Assembly: GCA_030998225.1 (NCBI GenBank)
Contig: JAPYXD010000742.1
Span: forward strand, 2,604,001-2,668,000
Source of the DNA: Diplolepis rosae
Taxonomy: Eukaryota; Arthropoda; Insecta; Hymenoptera; Diplolepididae
Direction of reading: 5' to 3'
Length of the DNA stretch: 64,000 nucleotides
Shown here: positions 11,076 through 24,927 of the stretch, piece after piece
Position numbering within the stretch: the first letter of the stretch is position 1
How the letters are laid out: every line of letters begins with the position of its first letter
Translations under genes and position numbers: made by a program
Notes under the pieces: generated by a model
The model's database searches: none
Seen by the model: only the letters and a program-made list of their open reading frames with translations
What the model was told of the DNA's origin: nothing

Positions 11076-13056
11076 GTGTTAATTATTATCTATTAGCCAC
11101 TTTATAAAAACTCTTATACTCCTAAGAAGTCGCGCATTATCTTGCTACTCTTTTCAGGCCGGACTTCGTTCAACTTGCGTATTACGCGGCTATTTATGTA
11201 TTTATATCGGTCCTGAAGTCCATTGAACTCGCGCATTACTTGGCAACATAACTTTAAGTCTGAATCCGAAGTGCTCGCGCATTACTTGGCCGCTTTATTC
11301 AGGTCAGAGTGTGATGAATCTACGTGTTAATTATTATCTATTGGCCACTTTATAAAAATTCTTATACTCCTAAGAAGTGGCGCTTTACTTGGCCACTCTT
11401 TTCAGGTCAAACTTTGTTCAAATCGCGTATTACGCGGCAATTTTGTATTTATATCAGTCGTAACGTCCATTGAACTCGCGCATTACTTGGCAACATAACT
11501 TTATGTCTGAGTCCGAAGAGGTCGCGCATTACTTGGCCGCTTTATTCATGTCAGAGTCTAATGAATCTACGTGTTAATTATTATCTATTGGCCACTTTAT
11601 AAAAATTCTTATACTCCTAAGAAGTCGCGCATTATCTTGCCACTCTTTTCAGGTTGCATTTCGTTAAACTTGCGTATTAAGCGGCTATTTATGTATTTAT
11701 ATCAGTTCTGACGTCCAGTGAACTCGCGAATTACTTGGCCTTCTTACTTAGAATCAGAGTCCGAATTGCTAGCGCATTACTTGGCCGCTTTATTCAGGTC
11801 AGAGTATAAGGAACCTACGTGTTATTTATTATCTATTGGCCACTTTATAAAAATTCTTATACTCCTAAGAACTCGCGCATTACTTGGCCACTCTTTTCAG
11901 GTCAAACTTCGTTCAACTCGCGTATTACGCGGCTATTTATGTATTTATATCGGTCCTGAAGTCCATTGAACTCGCGCATTACTTGGCATCATAACTTTCA
12001 GTCTGAGTCCGAAGTGCTCGCGCATTACTTGGCCGCTTTATTCAGGTCAGAGTCTGATGAATCTACGTGTTAATTATTATCTATTGGCCACTTTATAAAA
12101 ATTCTTATACTCCTAAGAATTCGCGCATTACTTGGCCACTCTTTTCAGCTCAGACTTCGTTCAAATCGCGTATTACAGCGCAATTTTGTATTTATATCAG
12201 TCCTGACGTCCATTGAACTCGCGCATTACTTGGCAACATAACTTTAAGTCTGAGTCCGAAGTGCTCGCGCATTACTTGGCCGCTTTATTCATGTCAGAGT
12301 CTGAGGAATCTACGTGTTAATTATTATCTATTGGCCACTTTATAAAAATTCTTATACTCCTAAGAAGTCGCGCATTATCTTGCCACTCTTTTCAGGTCGG
12401 ACTTCGTTCAACTTGCGTATTACGCGGCTATTTTTGTATTTATATCAGTCCTGACGTCCATTGAACTCGCGCATTACTTGGCCACCTTAGTTAGAATCAG
12501 AGTCCGAAGTGCTCGCGCATTACTTGGCCTCTTTATCCAGGTCTGAGTCTAAGGATCCTACGTGTTAATTATTATCTATTGGCCACTTTATAAAAATTCT
12601 TATACTCCTAAGAATTCGCGCATTACTTGGCCACTCTTTTCAGCTCAGACTTCGTTCAAATCGCGTATTACAGCGCAATTTTGTATTTATATCAGTCCTG
12701 ACGTCCATTGAACTCGCGCATTACTTGGGAACATAAATTTAAGTCTGAGTCCGAAGTGCTCGCGCATTACTTGGCCGCTTTATTCAGGTCTGAGTCTAAG
12801 GATCCTACGTGTTAATTAGTATCTATTGGCCACTTTATAAAAATTCTTAGACTCCTAAGATGTCGCGCATTATCTTGCCACTCTTTTCAGGTTGCACTTC
12901 GTTCAACTTGCGTATTAAGCGGATATTTATGTATTTATATCAGTCCTGACGTCCATTGAAATCGCGCATTACTTGGCAACATAACTTTCAGTCTGAGTCC
13001 GAAGTGCTCGCGCATTACTTGGCCGCTTTATTCAGGTCAGAGTCTGAGGAATCTAC

Positions 13057-14052
13057 GTGTTAATCATTATCTATTGGCCACTTTATAAAAATTCTTATAC
13101 TCCTAAGAATTCGCGCATTATCTTGACACACTTTTCAGGTCGGACTTCGTTCAACTTCCGTATTACGCGGCTATTTTTGTATTTATATCAGTCCTGACGT
13201 CCAGTGAACTCGCGCATTACATGGCCACCTTATTTAGAATCAGAGTCCGAAGTGCTCGCGCATTACTTGGCCTCTTTATCCAGGTCAGAGTCCAAGGATT
13301 CTACGTGTTAATTATTATTTTTTGGCCACTTTATTAAAAAATTCTTATACTCCTAAGAATTCGCGCATTACTTGGCCACTCTTTTGAGGTCAAACTTTGT
13401 TCAACTCGCGTATTACGCTGCTATTTAGTTATTTATATCAGTTCTGACGTCCATTGAACTCGCGAATTACTTGGCCACCTTATTTAGAATCAGAGTCCGA
13501 AGTGCTCGCGCATTACTTGGCCTCTTTATCCAGGTCAGAGTCTAAGGATCCTACGTGTTAATTATTATCTATTGGCCACTTTATAAAAATTCTTAGACTC
13601 CTAAGAATTGGCGCATTACTCGGCCACTCTTTTCAGGTCAGCCTTTGTTCAACTCGCGTATTACGCTGCTATTTATGTATTTATATCAGTCCCGACGTAC
13701 ATTGAACTCGCGCATTACTCGGCCACCTTACTTAAAATCAGAGTCCGAAGAACTCGCACATTACTTGGCCGCTTTATTCAGGTCAGAGTCCAGGGATCCT
13801 ACGTGTTAATTAATATTTTGTGGCCACTTTATTAAAAAATTCTTATACTACTAAGAATTCGCGCATTACTTGGCCACTCTTTTCAGGTCAAACTTCGTAC
13901 AACTTGCGTATTACGCGGCTATTTATGTGTTTATATCAGTTCTGACGTCCATTGAACTCGCGCATTACTTGACCACCTTACTTAAAATCAGAGTCCGAAG
14001 TGCTCGCACATTACTTGGCCGCTTTATTCAGGTCAGATTCTGATGAATCTAC
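13057..14052 (+). repeat. K-L-like composite block
   Basis: A K-like unit (TTGACACACTTTTC, ACATGGCC) at 13057 is followed by an L unit at 13305, an ordinary-spacer unit at 13555 with the L-associated GAATTGGCGCATTACTCGG body, and an L-like unit at 13803 (ATATTTTGTGGCCAC). The mixing of an L body with an ordinary subrepeat 5 shows that the marks are separable. Confidence 0.75.
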
Positions 14053-16529
14053 GTGTTAATTATTATCTATTGGCCACTTTATAAAAATTCTTATACTCCT
14101 AAGAAGTCGCACATTATCTTGCTACTCTTTTCAGGTCGGACTTCGTTCAACTTGCGTATTACGCGGCTATTTTGTATTTATATCAGTTCTGACGTCCATT
14201 TAACTCGCGCATTACTTGGCAACATAACTTTAAGTCTGAGTCCGAAGAACTCGCGCATTACTTGGCCGCTTTATTCAGGTCAGAGTCTAAGGAGTCTACG
14301 TGTTAATTATTATCTATTGGCCACTTTATAAAAATTCTTATACTCCTAAGAAGTCGCACATTATCTTGCTACTCTTTTCAGGTCGGACTTCGTTCAATTT
14401 GCGTATTACGCGGCTATTTATGTATTTATATCAGTTCTGACGTCCATTGAACTCGCGCATTACTTGGCAACATAACTTTAAGTCTGAGTCCGAAGAACTC
14501 GCGCATTACTTGGCCGCTTTATTCAGGTCAGAGTCTGATGAATCTACGTGTTAATTATTATCTATTGGCCACTTTATAAAAATTCTTATACTCCTAAGAA
14601 TTCGAGCATTACTTGGCCACTCTTTTCAGGTCAAACTTTGTTCAACTCGCGTATTACGCCGCAATTTTGTATTTATATCAGTCCTGACGTCCATTGAACT
14701 CGCGCATTACTTGGGAACATAAATTTAAGTCTGAGTCCGAAGTGCTCGCGCATTACTTGGCTTCTTTATTCAGTTCAGAGTCTAAGGAGTCTACGTGTTA
14801 ATTATTATCTATTGGCCACTTTATAAAAATTCTTATACTCCTAAGAAGTCGCGCATTATCTTGCTACTCTTTTCAGGTCGGACTTCGTTCAACTTGCGTA
14901 TTACGCGGCTATTTTTGTATTTATATCAGTTCTGACGTCCAACGAACCCGCGCATTACTTGGCCTTCTTATTTAGAATCAGAGTCTGAAGTGCTCGCGCA
15001 TTACTTGGCCGCTTTATTCAGGTCTGAGTCTAAGGATCCTACGTGTTAATTATTATCTATTGGCCACTTTATAAAAATTCTTATACTCCTAAGAATTCGC
15101 GCATTACTTGGCCACTCTTTTCAGGTCAAACTTTGTTCAACTCGCGTATTACGCTGCTATTTATGTATTTATATCAGTCCCGACGTACATTGAACTCGCG
15201 CATTACTTGGCCATCATAACTTTAGAGTCTGAATCCGAAGTGCTCGCGCATTACTTGGCCGCTTTATTCAGGTCAGAGTGTGATGAATCTACGTGTTAAT
15301 TATTATCTATTGGCCACTTTATAAAAATTCTTATACTCCTAAGAAGTCGCGCATTACTTGGCCACTCTTTTCAGGTCAAACTTTTTTCAAATCGCGTATT
15401 ACGCCGCAATTTTGTATTTATATCAGTACCAACGTCCATTGAACTCGCGCATTACTTGGCCACCTTACTTTAATTCTGAGTCCGAAGAGGTCGCGCATTA
15501 CTTGGCCGCTTTATTCATGTCAGAGTCTAATGAATCTACGTGTTAATTATTATCTATTGGCCACTTTATAAAAATTCTTATACTCCTAAGAAGTCGCGCA
15601 TTATCTTGCCACTCTTTTCAGGTTGCACTTCGTTCAACTTGCGTATTAAGCGGCTATTTATGTATTTATATCAGTTCTGACGTCCAGTGAACTAGCGCAT
15701 TACTTGGCCTTCTTATTTAGAATCAGAGTCCGAAGTGCTCGCGCATTACTTGGCCGCTTTATTCAGGTCTGAGTCTAAGGATCCTACGTGTTAATTATTA
15801 TCTATCGGCCACTTTATAAAAATTCTTATACTCCTAAGAATTCGGGCATTACTTGGCCACTCTTTTCAGCTCAGACTTCGTTCAAATCGCGTATTACGGC
15901 GCAATTTTGTATTTATATAATTCTAGACGTCCATTGAACTCGCGCATTACTTGGGAACATAAATTTAAGTCTGAGTCCGAAGTGCTCGCGCATTACTTGG
16001 CTTCTTTATTCAGGTCAGAGTCTAAGGAATCTACGTGTTAATTATTATCTATTGGCCACTTTATAAAAATTCTTATACTCCTAAGAAGTCGCGCATTATC
16101 TTGCTACCCTTTTCTGGTCGGACTTCGTTCAACTTGCGTATTACGCGGATATTTATGTATTTATATCAGTCCTGATGTCCATTGAACTCGCGCATTACTT
16201 GGCAACATAAATTTAAGTCTGAGTCCGAAGAACTCGCGCATTACTTGGCTTCTTTATTCAGTTCAGAGTCTAAGGAGTCTACGAGTTAATTATTATCTAT
16301 TGGCCACTTTATAAAAATTCTTATACTCCTGAGAAGTCGCACATTATCTTGCTACTCTTTTCAGGTCGGACTTCGTTCAACTTGCGTATTACGCGGCTAT
16401 TTTGTATTTATATCAGTCCTGACGTCCAGTGAACTCGCGCATTACTTGGCCTTCTTATTTAGAATCAGAGTCCGAAGTGCTCGCGCATTACTTGGCCTCT
16501 TTATCCAGGTCAGAGTCCAAGGATCCTAC

Positions 16530-18221
16530 GTCTTAATTATTATCTATTCGCCACTTTATAAAAATTCTTATAATCCTAAGAATTCGCGCATTACTTGGTC
16601 ACTCTTTTCAGCTCGGACTTTGTTCAAATCGCGTATTACGCCGCAATTATGTATTTTTATCAGTTCTTACGTCCATTTAACTCGCGCATTACTTGGCAAC
16701 ATAACTTTAAGTCTGAGTCCGAAGAACTCGCGCATTACTTGGCCGCTTTATTCAGGTCAGAGTCTGATGAATCTACGTGTTAATTATTATCTATTGGCCA
16801 CTTTATAAAAATTCTTATACTCCTAAGAATTCGAGCATTACTTGGCCACTCTTTTCAGGTCAAACTTTGTTCAAATCGCGTATTACGCCGCAATTTTGTA
16901 TTTATATCAGTCCTGATGTCCATTGAACTCGCGCATTACTTGGCAACATAACTTTAAGTCTGAGTCCGAAGAACTCGCGCATTACTTGGCCGCTTTATTC
17001 AGGTCAGAGTCTAAGGAATCTACGTTGAAATTATTATCTATTGGCCACTTTATAAAAATTCTTATACTCCTAAGAAGTCGCGCATTATCATGACACTCTT
17101 TTCAGGTCGGACTTCGTTCAACTTGCGTATTACGCGGCTATTTTTGTATTTATATCAGTCCTGACGTCCAGTGAACTCGCGCATTACATGGCCACCTTAT
17201 TTAGAATCAGAGTCCGAAGTGCTCGCGCATTACTTGGCCTCTTTATCCAGGTCAGAGTCCAAGGATTATACGTGTTAATTATTATTTTTTGGCCACTTTA
17301 TTAAAAAATTCTTATACTCCTAAGAATTCGCGCATTACTTGGCCATTCTTTTCAGGTCAAACTTTGTTCAACTCCCGTATTACTCGGCTATTTAGTTATT
17401 TATATCAGTTCTGACGTCCATTGAACTCGCGAATTACTTGGCCACCTTATTTAGAATCAGAGTCCGAAGTGCTCGCGCATTACTTGGCCTCTTTATCCAG
17501 GTCAGAGTCTAAGGATCCTACGTGTTAATTAATATTTTTTGGCCACTTTATTAAAAAATTCTTATACTCCTGAGAATTCGCTCATTACTTGGCCACTCTT
17601 TTCAGGTCAAACTTCGTTGAACTCGCGTATTTCGCGGCTATTTATGTATTTATATCAGTTCTGATTTCCAGTGAACTCGCGCATTACTTGGCCTCTTTAT
17701 CCAGGTCAGAGTCCAAGGGTCCTACGTGTTAATTATTATCTATTGGCCACTTTATAAAAATTCTTATAATCCTAAGAATTCGCGCATTACTTGGTCACTC
17801 TTTTCAGCTCGGACTTTGTTCAAATCGCGTATTACGCCGCAATTATGTATTTTTATCAGTCCTGACGTACATTGAACTCGCGCATTACTTGGCAACATAA
17901 CTTTAAGTCTGAGTCCGAAGAACTCGGGCATTACTTGGCCGCTTTAACCAGGTCAGAGTCTGATGAATCTACGTGTTAATTATTATCTATTGGCCACTTT
18001 ATTAAAAAATTCTTATACTCCTGAGAATTCGCTCATTACTTGGCCACTCTTTTCAGGTCAAACTTCGTTCAACTCGCGTATTATGCGGCTATTTATGTAT
18101 TTATATCAGTTCTGACGTCCAGTGAACTCGTGCATTACATGGCCACCTATTTAGAATCAGTGTACGAAGTGCTCGCGCATTACTTGGCCGCTTTATTCAG
18201 GTCAGAGTCTGATGAATCTAC
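16530..18221 (+). repeat. Dispersed relative of the start of the 19-unit block
   Basis: Units at 17024, 17272, 17522, 17726 and 17973 match 22686, 22934, 23184, 23388 and 23635 at a constant offset of 5662 bp. They include the 204-bp short unit. The units at 16530 and 16777 are looser matches to 22192 and 22439 (TTATAATCCTAAG, TCAGTCCTGATGTCC). Similarity fades after about 18150. Confidence 0.8.
17522..17725 (+). repeat. 204-bp unit lacking one subrepeat, copy 1
   Basis: An L-type unit (expected 250 bp) that is exactly 46 bp short. CTGATTTCCAGTGAACTCGC runs into GCATTACTTGGCCTCTTTAT, so one copy of subrepeat 3/4 has been removed cleanly. It shares the private changes CTGATTTCC and AAGGGTCCTACG with the copies at 23184 and 27905. 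Confidence 0.92.
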
Positions 18222-19459
18222 GTGTTAATTATTATCTATTGGCCACTTTATAAAAATTCTTATACTCCTAAGAAGTCGCGCATTATCTCGCTACTCTTTT
18301 CAGGTCGGACTTCGTTCAACTTGCGTCTTACGCGGCTATTTATGTATTTATATCAGTCCTGACGTCCATTGAACTCGCGCATTACTTGGCAACATAACTT
18401 TCAGTCTGAGTCCGAAGTGCTCGCGCATTACTTGGCCGCTTTATTCATGTCAGAGTCTGAGGAATCTACGTGTTAATTATTATCTATTGGCCACTTTATA
18501 AAAATTCTTATACTCCTAAGAATTCGCGCATTACTTGGCCACTCTTTTCAGGTCAAACTTTTTTCAAATCGCGTATTACGCCGCAATTTTGTATTTATAT
18601 CAGTACCAACGTCCATTGAACTCGCGTATTACTTGGCAACATAACTTTATGTCTGAGTCCGAAGAGGTCGCGCATTACTTGGCCGCTTTATTCATGTCAG
18701 AGTCTAATGAATCTACGTGTTAATTATTATCTATTGGCCACTTTATAAAAATTCTTATACTCCTAAGAAGTCGCGCATTATCTTGCCACTCTTTTCAGGT
18801 TGGACTTCGTTAAACTTGCGTATAACGCGACTCTTTTTGTATTTATATCAGTCCCGACGTCCATTGAACTCGCGCATTACTTGGCCTTCTTATTTAGAAT
18901 CAGAGTCCGAAGTGCTCGCGCATTACTTGGCCTCTTTATCCAGGTCTGAGTATAAGGATCCTACGTGTTAATTATTATCTATTGGCCACTTTATAAAAAT
19001 TCTTATACTCCTAAGAATTCGCGCATTACTTGTTCACTCTTTTCAGCTCAGACTTTTTTCAAATCGCGTATTACGCCGCAATTTTGTATTAATATCAGTC
19101 CTGACGTCCATTGAACTCGCGCATTACTTGGCAACATAACTTTAAGTCTGAGTCCGAAGAACTCGCGCATTACTTGGCCGCTTTATTCAGGTCAGAGTCT
19201 AAGGAATCTACGTTTTAATTATTATCTATTGGCCACTTTATAAAAATTCTTATACTCCTAAGAAGTCGCGCATTATCTTGCTACCCTTTTCTGGTCGGAC
19301 TTCGTTCAACTTGCGTATTACGCGGATATTTATGTATTTATATCAGTCCTGATATCCATTGAACTCGCGCATTACTTGGCAACATAACTTTAAGTCTGAT
19401 TCCGAAGAACTCGCGCATTACTTGGCCGCTTTATTCAGGTCAGAGTCTAAGGAATCTAC

Positions 19460-20459
19460 GTTGTAATTATTATCTATTGGCCACTTTATAAAAATTCTTA
19501 TACTCCTAAGAAGTCGCGCATTATCATGACACTCTTTTCAGGTCGGACTTCGTTCAACTTGCGTATTACGCGGCTATTTTTGTATTTATATCAGTCCTGA
19601 CGTCCAGTGAACTCGCGCCTTACATGGCCACCTTATTTGGAATCAGAGTCCGAAGTGCTCGCGCATTACTTGGCCTCTTTATCCAGGTCAGAGTCCAAGG
19701 ATTCTACGTGTTAATTATTATTTTTTGGCCACTTTATTAAAAAATTCTTATACTCTCCTAAGAATTCGCGCATTACTTGGCCATTCTTTTCAGTTCAAAC
19801 TTTGTTCAACTCCCGTATTATTCGGCTATTTATTTATTTATATCAGTTCTGACGTCCATTGAACTCGCGTATTACTTGGCCACCTTATTTAGAAACAGAG
19901 TCCGAAGTGCTCGCGCATTACTTGGCCTCTTTATCCAGGTCAGAGTCCAAGGATCCTACGTGTTAATTGATATTTTTTGGCCACTTTATTAAAAAAATTC
20001 TTATACTCCTAATAATTCGCGCATTACTTGGCCACTCTTTTCAGGTCAGCCTTCGTTCAACCTGCGTATTACGCTGCTATTTATGTATTTATATCAGTCC
20101 CGACGTACATTGAACTCGCGCATTACTCGGCCACCTTACTTAAAATCAGAGTCCGAAGAACTCGCACATTACTTGGCCGCTTTATTCAGGTCAGAGTCCA
20201 AGGATCCTACGTGTTAATTAATATTTTTTGGCCACTTTATTAAGAAATTCTTATACTTCTGAGAATTCGCTCATTACTTGGCCACTCTTTTCAGGTCAAA
20301 CTTCGTTGAACTCGCGTATTACGCGGCTATTTTGTATTTATATCAGTTCTGACGTCCATTTAACTCGCGCATTACTTGGCAACATAACTTTAAGTCTGAG
20401 TCCGAAGAACTCGCGCATTACTTGGCCGCTTTATTCAGGTCAGAGTCTAAGGAGTCTAC
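19460..20459 (+). repeat. K-L composite block, second near copy
   Basis: K unit at 19460 (ATCATGACAC, CGCCTTACATGG, TTTGGAATCAG) and L units at 19708, 19960 and 20211. It matches 9577-10325 at offset about 9884 over the first two units and part of the third, where it changes to a CAGCCTTCGTTCAACCTGCG body. The unit at 19708 is 252 bp, among the longest of the normal class. Confidence 0.82.
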
Positions 20460-23183
20460 GTGTTAATTATTATCTATTGGCCACTTTATAAAAATTCTTA
20501 TACTCCTAAGATGTCGCGCATTATCTTGCCACTCTTTTCAGGTTGCACTTCGTTCAACTTGCGTATTAAGCGGCTATTTATGTATTTATATCAGTTCTGA
20601 CGTCCAGTGAACTCGCGCATTACTTGGCAACATAACTTTAAGTCTGAGTCCGAAGAACTCGCGCATTACTTGGCCGCTTTATTCAGGTCAGAGTCTAAGG
20701 AATCTACGTGTTAATTATTATCTATTGGCCACTTTATAAAAATTCTTATACTCCTAAGAAGTCGCGCATTATCTTGCTACCCTTTTCTGGTCGGACTTCG
20801 TTCAACTTGCGTATTACGCGGATATTTATGTATTTATATCGGTCCTGAAGTCCATTGAACTCGCGCATTACTTGGCAACATAACTTTAAGTCTGAATCCG
20901 AAGTGCTCGCCCATTACTTGCCGCTTTATTCAGGTCAGAGTCTGATGAATCTACGTGTTAATTATTATCTATTAGCCACTTTATAAAAATTCTTATACTC
21001 CTAAGAAGTCGCGCATTACTTGGCCACTCTTTTCAGGTCAAACTTTTTTCAAATCGCGTATTACGCCGCAATTTTGTATTTATATCAGTCGTGACGTCCA
21101 TTGAACTCGCGCATTACTTGGCAACATAACTTTATGTCTGAGTCCGAAGAGGTCGCGCATTACTTGGCCGCTTTATTCATGTCAGAGTCTAATGAATCTA
21201 CTTGTTAATTATTATCTATTGGCCTCTTTATAAAAATTCTTATACTCCTAAGAAGTCGCGCATTATCTTGCAACTCTTTTCAGGTTGGACTTCGTTCAAC
21301 TTGCGTATTAAGCGGCTATTTTTGTATTTATATCAGTCCTACGTCCAGTGAACTCACGCATTACTTGGCCTTATTATTTAGAATCAGAGTCCGTAGTGCT
21401 CGCGCATTACTTGGCCGCTTTATTCAGGTCTGAGTATAAGGATCCTACGTGTTAATTATTATCTATTGGCCACTTTATAAAAATTCTTATACTTCTATGA
21501 ATTCGCGCATTACTTGGTCACTCTTTTCAGCTCAGACTTTGCTCAAATCGCGTATTACGCCGCAATTTTGTATTAATATCAGTCCTGACGTCCATTGAAC
21601 TCGCGCATTACTTGGCAACATAACTTTAAGTCTGAGTCCGAAGAACTCGCGCATTACTTGGCCGCTTTATTCAGGTCAGAGTCTAAGGAATCTACGTTTT
21701 AATTATTATCTATTGGCCACTTTATAAAAATTCTTATACTCCTAAGAAGTCGCGCATTATCTTGCTACCCTTTTCTGGTCGGACTTCGTTCAACTTGCGT
21801 ATTACGCGGATATTTATGTATTTATATCAGTCCTGATGTCCATTGAACTCGCGCATTACTTGGCAACATAACTTTTAGTCTGAGTCCGAAGAACTCGCGC
21901 ATTACTTGGCCGCTTTATTCAGGTCAGAGTCTAAGGAATCTACGTTTTAATTATTATCTATTGGCCACTTTATAAAAATTCTTATACTCCTAAGAAGTCG
22001 CGCATTATCTTGCTACCCTTTTCAGGTCGGACTTCGTTCAATTTGCGTATTACGCGGCTACTTTTGTATTTATATCAGTCCTGACGTCCAGTGAACTCGC
22101 GCATTACATGGCCTTCTTATTTAGAATCAGAGTCCGAAGTGCTCGCGCATTACTTGGCCTCTATATCCAGGTCAGAGTCCAAGGATCCTACGTGTTAATT
22201 ATTATCTATTGGCCACTTTATAAAAATTCTTATAATCCTAAGAATTCGCGCATTATTTGGTCACTCTTTTCAGCTCGGACTGTGTTCAAATCGCGTATTA
22301 CGCCGCAATTATGTATTTTTATCAGTCCTGACGTACATTGAACTCGCGCATTACTTGGCAACATAACTTTAAGTCTGAGTCCGAAGAACTCGGGCATTAC
22401 TTGGCCGCTTTAATCAGGTCAGAGTCTGATGAATCTACGTGTTAATTATTATCTATTGGCCACTTTATAAAAATTCTTATACTCCTAAGAAGTCGCGCAT
22501 TACTTGGCCACTCTTTTCAGGTCAAACTTTGTTCAAATCGCGTATTACGCCGCAATTTTGTATTTATATCAGTCCTGATGTCCATTGAACTCGCGCATTA
22601 CTTGGCAACATAACTTTAAGTCTGAGTCCGAAGAACTCGCGCATTACTTGGCCGCTTTATTCAGGTCAGAGTCTAAGGAATCTACGTTGAAATTATTATC
22701 TATTGGCCACTTTATAAAAATTCTTATACTCCTAAGAAGTCGCGCATTATCTTGACACTCTTTTCAGGTCGGACTTCGTTCAACTTGCGTATTACGCGGC
22801 TATTTTTGTATTTATATCAGTCCTGACGTCCAGTGAACTCGCGCCTTACATGGCCACCTTATTTAGAATCAGAGTCCGAAGTGCTCGCGCATTACTTGGC
22901 CTCTTTATCCAGGTCAGAGTCCAAGGATTCTACGTGTTAATTATTATTTTTTGGCCACTTTATTAAAAAATTCTTATACTCCTAAGAATTCGCGCATTAC
23001 TTGGCCATTCTTTTCAGTTCAAACTTTGTTCAACTCCCGTATTACTCGGCTATTTATTTATTTATATCAGTTCTGACGTCCATTGAACTCGCGTATTACT
23101 TGGCCACCTTATTTAGAATCAGAGTCCGAAGTGCTCGCGCATTACTTGGCCTCTTTATCCAGGTCAGAGTCCAAGGATCCTAC

Positions 23184-23387
23184 GTGTTAATTAATATTTT
23201 TTGGCCACTTTATTAAAAAATTCTTATACTCCTGAGAATTCGCTCATTACTTGGCCACTCTTTTCAGGTCAAACTTCGTTGAACTCGCGTATTTCGCGGC
23301 TATTTATGTATTTATATCAGTTCTGATTTCCAGTGAACTCGCGCATTACTTGGCCTCTTTATCCAGGTCAGAGTCCAAGGGTCCTAC
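23184..23387 (+). repeat. 204-bp unit lacking one subrepeat, copy 2
   Basis: Same 46-bp loss and same private changes (CTGATTTCC, AAGGGTCC) as at 17522 and 27905. It lies two units after the K-like unit in copy A of the 19-unit block. Confidence 0.92.
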
Positions 23388-24631
23388 GTGTTAATTATTA
23401 TCTATTGGCCACTTTATAAAAATTCTTATAATCCTAAGAATTCGCGCATTACTTGGTCACTCTTTTCAGCTCGGACTTTGTTCAAATCGCGTATTACGCC
23501 GCAATTATGTATTTTTATCAGTCCTGACGTACATTGAACTCGCGCATTACTTGGCAACATAACTTTAAGTCTGAGTCCGAAGAACTCGGGCATTACTTGG
23601 CCGCTTTAACCAGGTCAGAGTCTGATGAATCTACGTGTTAATTATTATCTATTGGCCACTTTATTAAAAAATTCTTATACTCCTGAGAATTCGCTCATTA
23701 CTTGGCCACTCTTTTCAGGTCAAACTTCGTTCAACTCGCGTATTATGCGGCTATTTTTGTATTTATATCAGTCCTGACGTCCAGTGAACTCGTGCATTAC
23801 ATGGCCACCTTATTTAGAATCAGAGCCCGAAGTGATCGCGCATTACTTGGCCGCTTTATTCAGGTCAGAGTCTAAGGAGTCTACGTGTTAATTAATATTT
23901 TTTGGCCACTTTATTAAAAAAATTCTTAGACTGCTAAGAATTGGCGCATTGCTCGGCCACTCTTTTCAAGTCAGCTTTGTTGAACTCGCGTATTACGCGG
24001 CTATTTATGTATTTATATCAGTCCTGATGTCCATTGAACTCGCGCATTACTTGGCAACATAACTTTAAGTCTGAGTCCGAAGAACTCGCGCATTACTTGG
24101 CCGCTTTATTCAGGTCAGAGTCTAAGGAATTTACGTTGTTAATTATTATCTATTGGCCACTTTATAAAAATGCTTATACTCCTAAGAAGGCGCGCATTAT
24201 CTTGCTACCCTTTTCTGGTCGGACTTCGTTCGACTTGCGTATTCCGCGGCTATTTATGTATTTATATCAGTCCTGATGTCCATTGAACCCGCGCATTACT
24301 TGGCAACATAACTTTAAGAATGAGTCCGAAGAACTCGCGCATTACTTGGCCGCTTTATTCAGGTCAGAGTCTAAGGAATCTACGTTGTAATTATTATCTA
24401 TTGGCCACTTTATAAAAATTCTTATACTCCTAAGATGTCGCGCATTATCATGACACTCTTTTCAGGTCGGACTTCGCTCAACTTGCGTATTACGCGGCTA
24501 TTTTTGTATTTATATCAGTCCTGACGTCCAGTGAACTCGCGCATTACATGGCCACCTTATTTAGATTCAGCGTCCGAAGTGCTCGCGCATTACTTGGCCT
24601 CTTTATCCAGGTCAGAGTCCAAGGATCCTAC

Positions 24632-24927
24632 GTGTTAATTAATATTTTTTGGCCACTTTATTAAAAAAATTCTTAGACTCCTAAGAATTGGCGCATTACT
24701 CGGCCACTCTTTTCAAGTCAGCTTTGTTCAACTCGCGTATTACGCTGCTATTTATGTATTTATATCAGTCCCGACGTACATTGAACTCGCGCATAACTCG
24801 GCCACCTTACATAAAATCAGAGTCTGAAGTGCTCGCGCATTACTCGGCCACCTTACATAAAATCAGAGTCTGAAGTGCTCGCGCATTACGTGGCCTCTTT
24901 ATCCAGGTCAGAGTCCAAGGATCCTAC
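24632..24927 (+). repeat. 296-bp unit with one extra subrepeat, copy 1
   Basis: An L unit of 250 bp plus exactly 46 bp. Subrepeat 3 occurs twice in succession (CGGCCACCTTACATAAAATC at about 24818 and again at about 24864), followed by subrepeat 4. The two copies are almost identical, so the local duplication is recent relative to divergence between subrepeats. The same structure is present at 29355. Confidence 0.92.

Noticed and set aside
12201..12212. CRE-like site TGACGTCC and ACGTG motifs in most units as transcription-factor sites.
   Set aside because: One mismatch from the CRE palindrome in a sequence repeated 257 times gives no independent support. They are inherited with the unit.
16446..16808. 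The longest open frame, 120 codons, as a possible real small gene.
   Set aside because: It spans one and a half units, has no homologous frame conserved at the other copies of the same units, and its length results from a TACGTCTTAA change at the junction.
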